Assembly: GCA_937888665.1 (NCBI GenBank)
Contig: CALBET010000896.1
Span: 1-15,713 of the forward strand
DNA from: an uncultured Acidobacteriota bacterium
Lineage (GTDB): Bacteria; Acidobacteriota; Vicinamibacteria; Vicinamibacterales; UBA8438
Reading direction: 5' to 3'
DNA: 15,713 nt
Both the position numbers and the translations under genes were made by a program. Positions 1-7,495 of the stretch are shown piece by piece (position 1 is the first letter of the stretch; every line of letters starts with the position of its first letter). Below the pieces are notes generated by a model. It ran no database searches and had not been told where the DNA came from. It saw nothing but the letters and a program-made list of their open reading frames with translations.

Positions 1-1128
1 CTCGCCGGGGCGCTCGACCGAGTGGAGGCTGATGCCGTCACTCAGGATCGTAAGGGGGTGCAGCTGAGTGCGCTCAGCCGTGAGGCCGAGAGCAACCGGG
101 AGATCTACGATCTGCTTCTCCAGCGCTCTCAAGAGACCAATGTGACGAGGGAGCGCAATCCCGTTCGGGCCCGGATCCTCGACCTGGCATTGGTGCCGAC
201 GTCCCCGGTGAGCCCGAATCGCCAGCGGAACTTCCTGCGCGGAGTCGCCGCCGGGCTGGTGTTGGCGATTGCGCTTGTGTTCGGCCTGGAGCGCTTCGAC
301 AGTCGAATACGGACTCCTGATGAGCTTCGAGAGCAACTCGATCTGTCGTTCATCGGTCTCCTCCCGGAGGTGGAGACGAAGGACAGTGTGGGAGCGTTGC
401 TGGCGCTTGAAGGCGAACTGCCACAGTTCTCCGAGGAGCTGCGGCACATCCGTACCAACGTACTGTTTTCGTTCTCTGGTGACGAGCCCCGGTCGCTGGC
501 CATCACGAGCGCGAGCCCGAACGAGGGGAAGACCACACTGTCGACCAATCTGGCGATCACGCTCGCCCAGACTGGCGAGCGGGTTCTCCTGGTCGATGCC
601 GACATGCGACGACCGAGTGTGCACACCGCGTTTTCGCTGTCCCTTGAACCGGGGCTGTCCAACCTGCTGGTTGGGAACGCCAAGCCGAGTCAGGCCATCC
701 AGCGGACCAGCGTCGAGAACTTGGCCGTGCTGGCAGCTGGTCATCGGCCGCCCAATCCGTCAGAGCTGCTCGGCTCGCGGGCGTTCCAGAAGTTTCTTCG
801 CGAACTCGGCCGGCATTTCTCCTGGATTATCCTCGACACCCCACCGGTCATCGCGGTCACCGACGCGTGTGTCATCGGCCACGTCGCCTCCGGCGTGCTG
901 TTCGTCGTCGGTTCAGACAGGGTGAGCCGGCAAGTCGCTCGTCGCGCCGTCGACCAGATACGAGCGGCGCGGGGAGTGCTGGTGGGGGGCGTCATGAACC
1001 ATGTGGCGGTCAACCGGCACCGGCACTACTACGCGGCGTACGCGGCGTCTGCAGACAAGCAGTACCAGGGTTACTATCTGGATCCACCCGCTTCGACCGA
1101 TAGCTCCCCGAGCGCGCCGAGTCTATAG
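1..1128 (+). CDS. Wzc-like chain-length regulator with tyrosine-kinase domain (BY-kinase), 5' end missing
   Basis: The frame is open to the first base of the window, so this is the C-terminal ~375 residues of a larger protein. Reading along it: a predicted coiled-coil stretch ending in the proline-rich segment typical of the Wzz/GNVR region (VPTSPVSPN), a second transmembrane helix at about nt 232-291, then a cytoplasmic P-loop kinase domain. Walker A (ASPNEGKTT) is at nt 511-537, Walker A' (VLLVDADMRRPS) at 583-618 and Walker B (WIILDTPPV) at 823-849. Six tyrosines cluster near the C-terminus (nt 1027-1077), the usual autophosphorylation tail. The family is an inner-membrane co-polymerase that sets polysaccharide chain length through phosphorylation cycles and contacts the outer-membrane export channel. 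Fusion of both domains in one chain is the Gram-negative arrangement. It is the first gene seen in the cluster; its start and first membrane helix lie upstream of the window. Confidence 0.95.
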   Translation, partial: LAGALDRVEADAVTQDRKGVQLSALSREAESNREIYDLLLQRSQETNVTRERNPVRARILDLALVPTSPVSPNRQRNFLRGVAAGLVLAIALVFGLERFDSRIRTPDELREQLDLSFIGLLPEVETKDSVGALLALEGELPQFSEELRHIRTNVLFSFSGDEPRSLAITSASPNEGKTTLSTNLAITLAQTGERVLLVDADMRRPSVHTAFSLSLEPGLSNLLVGNAKPSQAIQRTSVENLAVLAAGHRPPNPSELLGSRAFQKFLRELGRHFSWIILDTPPVIAVTDACVIGHVASGVLFVVGSDRVSRQVARRAVDQIRAARGVLVGGVMNHVAVNRHRHYYAAYAASADKQYQGYYLDPPASTDSSPSAPSL

Positions 1129-1129
1129 A

Positions 1130-1150
1130 GAAGCAAGCGCACCTTGCTTC
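1130..1150 (+). promoter_or_regulatory. Perfect 8-bp stem-loop just after the BY-kinase stop codon
   Basis: The left arm GAAGCAAG (1130-1137) is exactly complementary to the right arm CTTGCTTC (1143-1150), with loop CGCAC. It begins two bases after the TAG stop, in the 67-nt gap before the polymerase gene. No T-run follows (the next bases are GCGCGTGCC), so it is not a standard intrinsic terminator. It may be an attenuator, an mRNA-stabilising or processing hairpin between two differently expressed genes, or chance. Confidence 0.5.
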
Positions 1151-1195
1151 GCGCGTGCCCCCTCGGTCTCCCAGTCCTAACCGTCAGGCAGAATC

Positions 1196-2677
1196 ATGGC
1201 GCAGTTTATCTTGGCTGGCTTGGTCGCCTTGTCCTGCCTGCGCGGGCTGGTGCGGTGGCGAGATGGACTGTTCGGCATCGTCCTGATCGCCGCGGTGCAA
1301 GATCCATTGCGGAAGCTCGTCCCGGGCGTGCCGGGTTATCTCGCGCTCGCGGTCGTGCCGGCGTTGGCGGTGGCACTGATGGCGTTGATGGGCACCCAGC
1401 GGTTTTGGAAGAGCGGCTTCGCACGACGCTACCCGACGGTCGGCCGAGCGATGGGCTGGTTTGGTCTCGCGTGCATCCCCGCCGCGCTCACCTCAGCGTT
1501 CTATGGTCCGGGTTCATGGATGCTGACGATTCTTGGCGCGTTTTCGTACGGTGTGTTGTTGGAGGCCATCTTCTTGGGTTTCCACTTCTCCCGGTCCATC
1601 AAAGATCTGCGCCGGTTTGTCGGCTTCTATTGCGTCGTCACGACAGTCATGCTCAGTGGTGCCGCGATTCAGTATTTCGAATTGTGGCCAGGGTCGCTGG
1701 CGGTGGGCACCGAGGCGCTAGGCACCAGCTGGATTCGTCATATGCCTGGCGTCCAGATCCAGATGATCTCCGGTTTCTACCGCAGCCCCGACGTCATGGG
1801 GTGGCACGCCGCGACTACCGCGATGTTTGCAGCGATACTCTCGCTGACGACGCGAGGGACGTCGCGCCGGATCTGGCTCGTGCTGGGGGCGATTGCGGTC
1901 GTCGCATTACTGCTCTGTGGACGTCGCAAGATGGTGTACATGCTCCCTGTCTTCGGCAGCATCCTGATCATGCTGTACTGGAAGGCGAGGGCGAGCGGGC
2001 GGGCGGCTGGGCTCCTCGTCGGTCTGGCCGTGGTCGGAATCGTCCTGACCGAGGGGTTCGAAGTCGGTCAGGGGTCGGACGTTGGCCGATACTACACGGC
2101 CGGCTCGGTGGATGTGCTGGACCGGCTCAATAGTAACGGGTTTAACTCGCTCTTGGTCACCTTCGACCAGACGGGTTTCTTTGGTAGCGGCCTGGGCGTC
2201 GCGACGCCGGGATCTCAACATCTGAACGTCGCACGGCCTCGGGCCTGGCAGGAAGGGGCCGCGAGCCGAATATTGGTCGAATTGGGCGTGCCTGGTCTTC
2301 TCGCGTTCGGCGTCCTCGTCATGACGATGTTGGTCGCCGGCTGGCGGGTCACGATCCGCCAACTACGTGCGCGTGCGCCAACAAGCGGATACGCCGCGGG
2401 GTTCTTCGCCTTCTTCTTGGCCAATGTCGGAAGTCTCGTGGTCTCCGGACAGATTCTCGCGGACGCGGCCATCGCGACCCTCATCGGGCTGGCGATTGGT
2501 TTCGTGTTGTCACTGGACGGAGTTTCCGTCCCCAGGGTTGAGCCGGGCGCCTGGTCGAGAGCCGCGTCCGCCAGGTTCGCTCGGGCAGATGCCCGTATCG
2601 ATGTCGGTCGCCCGCGGGCTCCGTCACCCTATGCCGACGCCAGAAGGCGAATCCCAGGCGGTCTCACTCGACATTGA
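1196..2677 (+). CDS. Wzy / O-antigen-ligase-like polysaccharide polymerase (membrane protein)
   Basis: A 493-residue multi-pass inner-membrane protein with about ten to twelve hydrophobic segments and basic linkers. A segment GFYRSPDVMGWHA (residues 193-205) is followed by a helix pair and the basic motif CGRRKMVYM (241-249), a long periplasmic loop (~285-355), then the signature-like EGAASRILVELGVPG (353-367) before a helix. This order, with a conserved Arg-rich stretch and the L-x-E-L-G-x-x-G motif after the large loop, is that of the O-antigen ligase/Wzy superfamily, which joins lipid-linked repeat units on the periplasmic side. The ATG at 1196 has no strong Shine-Dalgarno. The C-terminus past residue ~440 is an Arg/Pro-rich cytoplasmic tail whose DNA overlaps the next gene. 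Polymerase is favoured over ligase by position beside Wzc and the acetyltransferase, but the two cannot be told apart with certainty here. Confidence 0.85.
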   Translation: MAQFILAGLVALSCLRGLVRWRDGLFGIVLIAAVQDPLRKLVPGVPGYLALAVVPALAVALMALMGTQRFWKSGFARRYPTVGRAMGWFGLACIPAALTSAFYGPGSWMLTILGAFSYGVLLEAIFLGFHFSRSIKDLRRFVGFYCVVTTVMLSGAAIQYFELWPGSLAVGTEALGTSWIRHMPGVQIQMISGFYRSPDVMGWHAATTAMFAAILSLTTRGTSRRIWLVLGAIAVVALLLCGRRKMVYMLPVFGSILIMLYWKARASGRAAGLLVGLAVVGIVLTEGFEVGQGSDVGRYYTAGSVDVLDRLNSNGFNSLLVTFDQTGFFGSGLGVATPGSQHLNVARPRAWQEGAASRILVELGVPGLLAFGVLVMTMLVAGWRVTIRQLRARAPTSGYAAGFFAFFLANVGSLVVSGQILADAAIATLIGLAIGFVLSLDGVSVPRVEPGAWSRAASARFARADARIDVGRPRAPSPYADARRRIPGGLTRH

Positions 2678-3212
2678 GGCCAACCGCGCCGCCGCGAAGT
2701 ACACGCGCGGCGAGCTGCTGCTGCGGGTGCTGTGGGTGCCCGGAGGGCTCCTTTTTCGACTGATTCCGAGGCCGTTCTTTGGCGCCCGACGCCTGCTATT
2801 GCGATTGTTCGGGGCCAGGGTAGGTCGGGACGTCCATATTTATCCTTCGGCTACCATCTACCTACCCTGGTGTCTCGACATCGGCCATCGGTCTGCTATC
2901 GGCGAGGGCGCATATATCTACAACCTCGGAAAGGTGTCGATAGGCGAGCGAGCCACGATCAGCCACAAGGCACACTTGTGTGCGGGAACGCACGACTACG
3001 CGGATCCGTCGCTGTCCTTGATTCGCTCGGAGATCGTGATTGATGACGACGCCTGGATCTGCGCCGACGCTTTTGTAGGGCCTGGTGTTCACGTGGGACG
3101 CGGCGCGGTCGTCGGAGCCAGGGCGGTGGCCGTGAAGAATGTCGATGATTGGAGCGTGGTGGCTGGCAATCCCGCCCGGCACGTCAAGCAGCGTCAGTTC
3201 CGAGCGTCATGA
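2631..3212 (+). CDS. WcaF-type hexapeptide-repeat acetyltransferase
   Basis: A 193-residue left-handed beta-helix acyltransferase that would move an acetyl group from acetyl-CoA onto a sugar of the polysaccharide in the cytoplasm. The N-terminal region (LDIEANRAAAKYTRGE, then a hydrophobic stretch and RPFFGARRLLLRLFGA) and VHIYPSATIYLPW match the colanic-acid WcaF family, which is about this length. Imperfect hexapeptide repeats follow. GTHDYADPS (about 121-129) carries the expected catalytic histidine. The C-terminal turn WSVVAGNPARHVKQR closes the fold. The ATG at 2631 is chosen because it gives the family's usual N-terminus. It lies 47 nt inside the upstream polymerase gene in another frame and has no clear Shine-Dalgarno, so translational coupling is likely. 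In-frame ATGs at 2589 and 2601 are less likely alternatives. Confidence 0.88.
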   Translation: MPTPEGESQAVSLDIEANRAAAKYTRGELLLRVLWVPGGLLFRLIPRPFFGARRLLLRLFGARVGRDVHIYPSATIYLPWCLDIGHRSAIGEGAYIYNLGKVSIGERATISHKAHLCAGTHDYADPSLSLIRSEIVIDDDAWICADAFVGPGVHVGRGAVVGARAVAVKNVDDWSVVAGNPARHVKQRQFRAS

Positions 3213-3259
3213 GGGTCTTCGCTCTCTCGGCGTTCCACGACATTCGCATTCCGGGGTGA
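3209..3259 (+). other. Possible 16-codon coupled mini-ORF between WcaF-like and GT4 genes
   Basis: An ATG at 3209 overlaps the stop of the acetyltransferase gene as ATGA. The frame reads MRVFALSAFHDIRIPG and stops at TGA 3257-3259, four bases before the GTG start at 3264. It could relay terminating ribosomes to the next start, be the remnant of a lost glycosyltransferase N-terminus (it begins like one), or be chance. No homologue can be claimed. Confidence 0.2.
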
Positions 3260-3263
3260 AGCT

Positions 3264-4382
3264 GTGCGGGTTCTCGTCAATGGGCTCTCTATCGGGTCTC
3301 TGAGCGGCCGGCACGTTGTGTACGGTTTCTTGCGGCCGCTGGCCGCTTGGACTCGCGAGCAGCATGAGTATGTGCTGGTCACATATGAGTCCGAATCACC
3401 ACCGAGGGGGCTACTTCGCGAGAACGTCCGTCGAATCGAGGTCTCTGATCGCCTCCGCCCGTGGTGGAAGAGGACGCCATGGGAAAGGCTTGAACTGCCG
3501 AAGCTTGTCAAACGTGAGCGGATCGACCTGGTCTTGACAGCGTCTGGAGCGACCGTACCCGGTTGTCCGGCGCCCCAGGTTTCTCTGGCGCAGAACCCGT
3601 GGTGCTTCGTGAGTGCAGCGCAAGTGGGCATCCGGTCTCGCGTTAAGGCAGTTCTGCAGCGCCGCGCGTACCGCCAGGCTCTCGGCACGGCCCAGATGAT
3701 GATTTATCTTTCGCACTACCTGGAGGCTCAATACGCGCGCCTCGCTGTCGGTGGAACCATGCCTCGCTCGGAGGTCGCGTATCCCGCGCTGGACGACGAC
3801 ACTCATGACTCAGCCGCAGCGTGGCGCGCGCGGCAGGAGAAGGACCCGCTTCTAATTGTCTCAGTGTCAGCGATGGCTCCGTGGAAGCGGGCGGAGACGG
3901 TCGTCTCGGCCCTGGGGCAGCTCAGGGCGGGTGGGGTAGAAGCGACGCTGCGCCTGGTCGGCCCGTGGCCGGATTGGTCCTATCGGGCGCGGATCGAGCG
4001 TCAGGTCGAAGCAACGCATTTGAGTGACGTGGTCCAGATCACGGGCGAGGTCTCGAAATCTGAACTGCACCGTCACTATGCGGAGGCGAAGGTGTTTTGC
4101 CTGATGAGTGCGTGCGAGTCCTATGGTATTCCCGCCGCGGAGGCTCAGGCGTTCGGCACCCCGGTGGTGTCCACCCGTGACTGTGCGATTTCGGAGGTTT
4201 GTGAAGGGGCCGGGTTATTCGGTCCTGTGGACGACACCGAATGGACGACTCAGGCCCTAAACACGATGCTCAGTGATGAGAAGACGTGGCAAAGTTGTTC
4301 TCGCCGCGCCATCCAGAACGCGCGAGCGCTACGGTGGGATTCCTGCGCCAGACCGCTCATGAGCATGTTCGAAGTCGCGTGA
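3264..4382 (+). CDS. GT4-type glycosyltransferase (GT-B fold)
   Basis: A 372-residue soluble or membrane-associated GT-B enzyme that would transfer a sugar from a nucleotide donor to the lipid-linked oligosaccharide. The N-terminal Rossmann-like half begins MRVLVNGLSIGSLSGRH, the acceptor-side glycine-rich start. The donor half starts at about residue 196 (LLIVSVSAMAPWKR) with the phosphate-binding lysine K208. The EX7E motif is ESYGIPAAE (E285, E293), followed by AFGTPVVST. Length and domain order are normal for family GT4. It starts with GTG at 3264, preceded by GGGGTGA (3253-3259) as Shine-Dalgarno. It is followed by a 140-nt gap with inverted repeats. The sugar and linkage cannot be assigned. 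Confidence 0.9.
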   Translation: MRVLVNGLSIGSLSGRHVVYGFLRPLAAWTREQHEYVLVTYESESPPRGLLRENVRRIEVSDRLRPWWKRTPWERLELPKLVKRERIDLVLTASGATVPGCPAPQVSLAQNPWCFVSAAQVGIRSRVKAVLQRRAYRQALGTAQMMIYLSHYLEAQYARLAVGGTMPRSEVAYPALDDDTHDSAAAWRARQEKDPLLIVSVSAMAPWKRAETVVSALGQLRAGGVEATLRLVGPWPDWSYRARIERQVEATHLSDVVQITGEVSKSELHRHYAEAKVFCLMSACESYGIPAAEAQAFGTPVVSTRDCAISEVCEGAGLFGPVDDTEWTTQALNTMLSDEKTWQSCSRRAIQNARALRWDSCARPLMSMFEVA

Positions 4383-4522
4383 CGGACATGCCGTTACGGC
4401 AGCCGATGAGCGCGTCCCCGTTTCAGTGCTTGGCGTCTCGTTGACGTCGAGGCAGGTGCACGCTGACTGGTCCCAGATTTTTCGCCATACAAACGACTCT
4501 ACCTCGCGAGCCAGATCAGCCA
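4383..4522 (+). other. 140-nt gap with a 13-bp inverted repeat and a 21-codon GTGA-coupled mini-ORF
   Basis: TGCCGT (4389-4394), a single T, then ACGGCA (4396-4401) form a 13-bp palindrome seven bases after the GT4 stop. A further GCCG (4402-4405) repeats the left arm, so two alternative hairpins are possible. A short frame opens at GTG 4379 (GTGA overlap with the stop of the preceding gene) and ends at TGA 4442-4444. There is no T-run, no clear Shine-Dalgarno for the next gene and no convincing promoter. The rest shows no recognisable feature. Confidence 0.35.
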
Positions 4523-5803
4523 ATGGAGCCCGGCTGCCGACCCTCCGGAACCATCGTCGTGATGGCACACGCATGGTACGGCGACATGATCGGCGGTTCT
4601 TTTCGACTTGCGAGCGAGTTCGCAGAATATTTGGCGGCGGCCGGGTATGGCGTCGTGTATGTGTGCTGCGACGTCCGTGCAGAACGTGGCCAGCCTTTAC
4701 GCCAGTTCGTGAATGGCGTGGACGTAAGACGCTATCCGGAGCCGGGGGCGCACCTCAGGCTCGGTAGATCGCTGGCCCAGGTCGTTCGGTCTCGCCGTGT
4801 CGTGAGGCACGTCATGCGGGAGCGTCGCGTCATCGCCTTGAGCGGACACTCGCCTCTCCAGTTTCTGGGAGCCGCGCTGGCGATGCGGGGGGCCGCAGCG
4901 TTCAGAAACTACACCGTACACTCCCCGTTTGATGACGAGTTGCGTTGTGGCATGGCCAGGACGGTGCCCGTGGTCACGTCGGCGCTACTGGCTACGGCTC
5001 GCATCCTCGACCGTACCAATGCTCACCTTGCGAATCGAGTACAAACAGACTCGGCGTTTTCGCTCGACGCCATGTCGAAGAAACACGGGGCCTGCGTGGC
5101 CCGCAAGGGCGTAGTGGCGCCTGGTTGGGTCGACACGCGCGCTTTTCGAGGCTTGGGCGCCCGGACTGACGTTCGGCGTCGCCTTGGCGGTCGTTGGTCA
5201 ACCGAGGAACCGATATTTTTCACGCTGCGACGCTTAGAGCCACGAATGGGTCTCGACGTGCTGATTCGCGCTGTGGGTAGACTCCGAAACGGGCCACCCT
5301 TTCGAGTACTGATTGGTGGCGCCGGTCCGCTGCGTGACGAGCTTTCGCGACTAGTCAGAGACGAGGGCGTTCGTGGTCGCGTTCATCTCTTGGGGCAGTT
5401 GCCAGAAGAACTCGTGCCGCTCGCCTACCGAGCGGCCGATTGTTTCGTTCTGCCGACCCGTGCACTGGAGTGCTTCGGACTCATTGTGCTGGAAGCATTT
5501 GCCGCAGGTAGTCCCGTGCTGGGGGCACGCACAGCCGCGATTCCAGAACTGGCCTCGCAGCAGGGTGAGGGTTGGCTCTTCGATGCCAATGACGTTTCGG
5601 CCCTGGCTGAGCGCGTGAAGGCGTTTCTGTCGGGCGAACTCCGACCGACCGTCGACGTCCGCACGATCGCCGCAAGATATGACCGATCTCGAATCCAGCC
5701 ATACTGGGAACGGCTGCTGTTTTCTGGGTCCCCGACGGTCCCGTACCCCTCGGGCGATCGGGGCATCGACTGCAATATGAAGTCGTGTTCACCGCCTAGC
5801 TGA
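4523..5803 (+). CDS. GT4-type glycosyltransferase with RMG in place of the usual KG loop
   Basis: A 426-residue GT-B glycosyltransferase. The N-terminal half starts TIVVMAHAWYGDMIGGSF (residues 10-27), with the glycine loop after the first strand. The donor half begins near residue 230 with FFTLRRLEPRMGLDVLI. EX7E is ECFGLIVLE (E316, E324), then AFAAGSPVLG and IPELA. Family GT4 normally has R-x-x-x-x-K-G here; the lysine position is Met242, while R236/R237 are kept. Variants of this RMG type occur in GT4, so the enzyme need not be dead. The start ATG at 4523 has a weak ribosome site; an inner ATG at 4562 would cut the first strand, so 4523 is preferred. The C-terminal ~25 residues are unconserved-looking. 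Acceptor and donor are unknown. Confidence 0.88.
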   Translation: MEPGCRPSGTIVVMAHAWYGDMIGGSFRLASEFAEYLAAAGYGVVYVCCDVRAERGQPLRQFVNGVDVRRYPEPGAHLRLGRSLAQVVRSRRVVRHVMRERRVIALSGHSPLQFLGAALAMRGAAAFRNYTVHSPFDDELRCGMARTVPVVTSALLATARILDRTNAHLANRVQTDSAFSLDAMSKKHGACVARKGVVAPGWVDTRAFRGLGARTDVRRRLGGRWSTEEPIFFTLRRLEPRMGLDVLIRAVGRLRNGPPFRVLIGGAGPLRDELSRLVRDEGVRGRVHLLGQLPEELVPLAYRAADCFVLPTRALECFGLIVLEAFAAGSPVLGARTAAIPELASQQGEGWLFDANDVSALAERVKAFLSGELRPTVDVRTIAARYDRSRIQPYWERLLFSGSPTVPYPSGDRGIDCNMKSCSPPS

Positions 5804-5807
5804 CGAG

Positions 5808-5833
5808 GTTGGTCTCCAACGCGTTGGCTAGCC
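5808..5833 (+). promoter_or_regulatory. Cluster of palindromes before the GT-C gene
   Basis: CCAACGCGTTGG (5816-5827) is a perfect 12-bp palindrome. GTTGG (5808-5812) upstream can instead pair with CCAAC (5816-5820) across a TCT loop, and GGCTAGCC (5826-5833) is an overlapping 8-bp palindrome. All lie in the 49-nt gap between stop 5803 and ATG 5853. It may be an operator for a dimeric regulator or an RNA hairpin switch. No -10/-35 pair is evident. Confidence 0.35.
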
Positions 5834-5852
5834 CCGTTCTTCCTGAACGTTC

Positions 5853-7433
5853 ATGACTCCGTCCAGGTTAGCTTCGTTCGTTCTCGTTGCGACCCTTCTG
5901 TCAGGGGGCGTGTCTTGGCTTCGTGACGCTGGCTACGGCGGTCCACACCACGACGAAGTCATAGCGATGATGATGGCGAAAGACCTCGGGCGAGAGTACG
6001 CTGAGATGTTGCAGGCGAACGGCGCACCGCTCCACCAGGTCGTCGACGCGACGAGATGGCACGCCTACACGCGTGGATTCGTTCCTGTGTCGTTCGGCGA
6101 GATCCGCGACGAGCTTGTCGCCTCAGACAGGCATCCGCCGCTCGCCTTTTGGGTCATGAACCGCTGGTTGAGCCTTTTCCCAGTCGGACGGTACGGCCAT
6201 GCCGTCGGACTCACGTGGCTGGAGACCGTGGTCGCAAGCGGGATTCTCGCACTTGGCGTCTTTCGGGCCACCGGCGAATTGACACTCGCAGCCATAGCGT
6301 TCGCTGCCTTCTTGATGGGCAACAGCGCGGTCTTCACCGGGATCTGGGCGCGTCAGTATGCCCTTGGCCTCGTCTGGTTCGCGGTTGTCGCTGTTGCATC
6401 GGCCGACCTCGTGCGCCGCAATCTTTCCACGCTGCGATTCCTGTTGCTTGCCGTGATCATCGCCTTGGCCAGTCTTCTCGGGATGACGACGATGTATGCG
6501 TTCGCCACCCTCAGTGTGTCGATCCACTTGGCGCTGTTCGCACTGTTGGTGCGCCGCCGCCAGTGGCGGCGCGCCGCGGCTCTTTCCGCCGCGTATCTGG
6601 TGGCCGCCGCGGTGTTTTTTCTTATGTTACCGGATGCGCTGAGTCATGCCGTATCCGTCTCTGACAGTGACGCACCGCATTGGGAGGTGGGGAACGCCCT
6701 TGGTGGCATGGCCCGCATGCTCGTGCCAATCCCGTCGGCTCTTCCGGGATGGACGACGATGGTGATCGGTGCGGTGATGCTCGCGCTGCCCCTGACGTTG
6801 ACGATGCCGCTCATGCGCCCTTTTGGTCCGTCAGTGCGGCAGGTGGAGCGCGCCGATGTTCGCGTGCCTCTTGCAGGTATGCTGGGCGCCGGCTGCCTTC
6901 AGTTTGGGCTAGTGCTCACTGGATATTTCCCGGGCTGGGCCACGGGGCCGAATCACATGGTCGCGTTCTGGGCGTTGACAGTGCTCGCAGTGTGCACCCT
7001 GCTCGCTCGATTGTCGGCAGCTTGGACAAGGGCCGTCGTCGCGGTCGCGCTCGCCGGAATGGCGACTGTGCAATGTCTCTACGTATGGCAACTTCATCGC
7101 ATTTTGCCACGTTTAAATACCTCCTACATCGCGTCAACGAACCCCGATCTAGTCTGTGTTGACAACTTGGCGCGCGGATTTCTTCTACAGGTGACAGAGC
7201 TTGTGCCAGCGGGAAACCGGGTGCTGGCGACAGGGAGCGATCGCTTGGCGGAGCGCTTCACGAAAGGCTTGCTCACGAACTTTCAGCGCATCTTGTATTT
7301 GCCCATGGACGCGACTGTCAGGAATGGCAAGGACTGGGTCATATTTGCCGCGGTCTCGTCGGGCTGGACGGTCAGTGCATTGCCAGTGGTACACGCTGGC
7401 CTGTACGAAGCGATTCTTCTGGAGTCACCATGA
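5853..7433 (+). CDS. GT-C fold membrane glycosyltransferase (ArnT/PMT-like)
   Basis: A 526-residue integral membrane protein with about ten to twelve predicted helices. After the first helix comes a periplasmic loop with HHDE (residues 32-35), placing the acidic pair where the GT39/GT83-type enzymes keep their catalytic aspartate. DRHPPLAFW (92-100) matches the conserved D-x-H-P-P segment that follows, and ARQY (166-169) sits where the family keeps its R-x-Y loop. These enzymes use polyprenyl-phosphate-linked sugars and act on the periplasmic side. Here it might add a side-branch sugar to the lipid-linked unit or to the finished chain. The C-terminal ~100 residues form a soluble domain with no motif I recognise. 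ATG 5853 lacks a strong Shine-Dalgarno. It is 49 nt after the GT4 gene and 62 nt before the best start of the next gene. Confidence 0.8.
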   Translation: MTPSRLASFVLVATLLSGGVSWLRDAGYGGPHHDEVIAMMMAKDLGREYAEMLQANGAPLHQVVDATRWHAYTRGFVPVSFGEIRDELVASDRHPPLAFWVMNRWLSLFPVGRYGHAVGLTWLETVVASGILALGVFRATGELTLAAIAFAAFLMGNSAVFTGIWARQYALGLVWFAVVAVASADLVRRNLSTLRFLLLAVIIALASLLGMTTMYAFATLSVSIHLALFALLVRRRQWRRAAALSAAYLVAAAVFFLMLPDALSHAVSVSDSDAPHWEVGNALGGMARMLVPIPSALPGWTTMVIGAVMLALPLTLTMPLMRPFGPSVRQVERADVRVPLAGMLGAGCLQFGLVLTGYFPGWATGPNHMVAFWALTVLAVCTLLARLSAAWTRAVVAVALAGMATVQCLYVWQLHRILPRLNTSYIASTNPDLVCVDNLARGFLLQVTELVPAGNRVLATGSDRLAERFTKGLLTNFQRILYLPMDATVRNGKDWVIFAAVSSGWTVSALPVVHAGLYEAILLESP

Positions 7434-7485
7434 AGCGCGTCGATGCGAGATAAGCGGGCGCCGCAGGCTCGGTTATGCTTGTTAC

Positions 7486-7492
7486 GAGGTGG
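7486..7492 (+). promoter_or_regulatory. Ribosome binding site deciding the start at 7496
   Basis: GAGGTGG lies six bases (counting from GAGG) upstream of the GTG at 7496, a far better Shine-Dalgarno than anything in front of the alternative ATG at 7475. A seven-codon frame from ATG 7430 (ATGA overlap with the stop of the GT-C gene) ends at TAA shortly before. Confidence 0.5.
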
Positions 7493-7495
7493 ATC

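Noticed and set aside
1144..2133. 329-codon + strand frame overlapping the polymerase gene
   Set aside because: It is Arg-rich with no hydrophobic pattern, while the overlapping frame gives a coherent multi-helix membrane protein.
4441..4480. TTGACG resembling a -35 box in the gap before the second GT4 gene
   Set aside because: The bases about 17 nt further on (TGACTG) do not resemble a -10 box, and the only AT-rich stretch is too far away.
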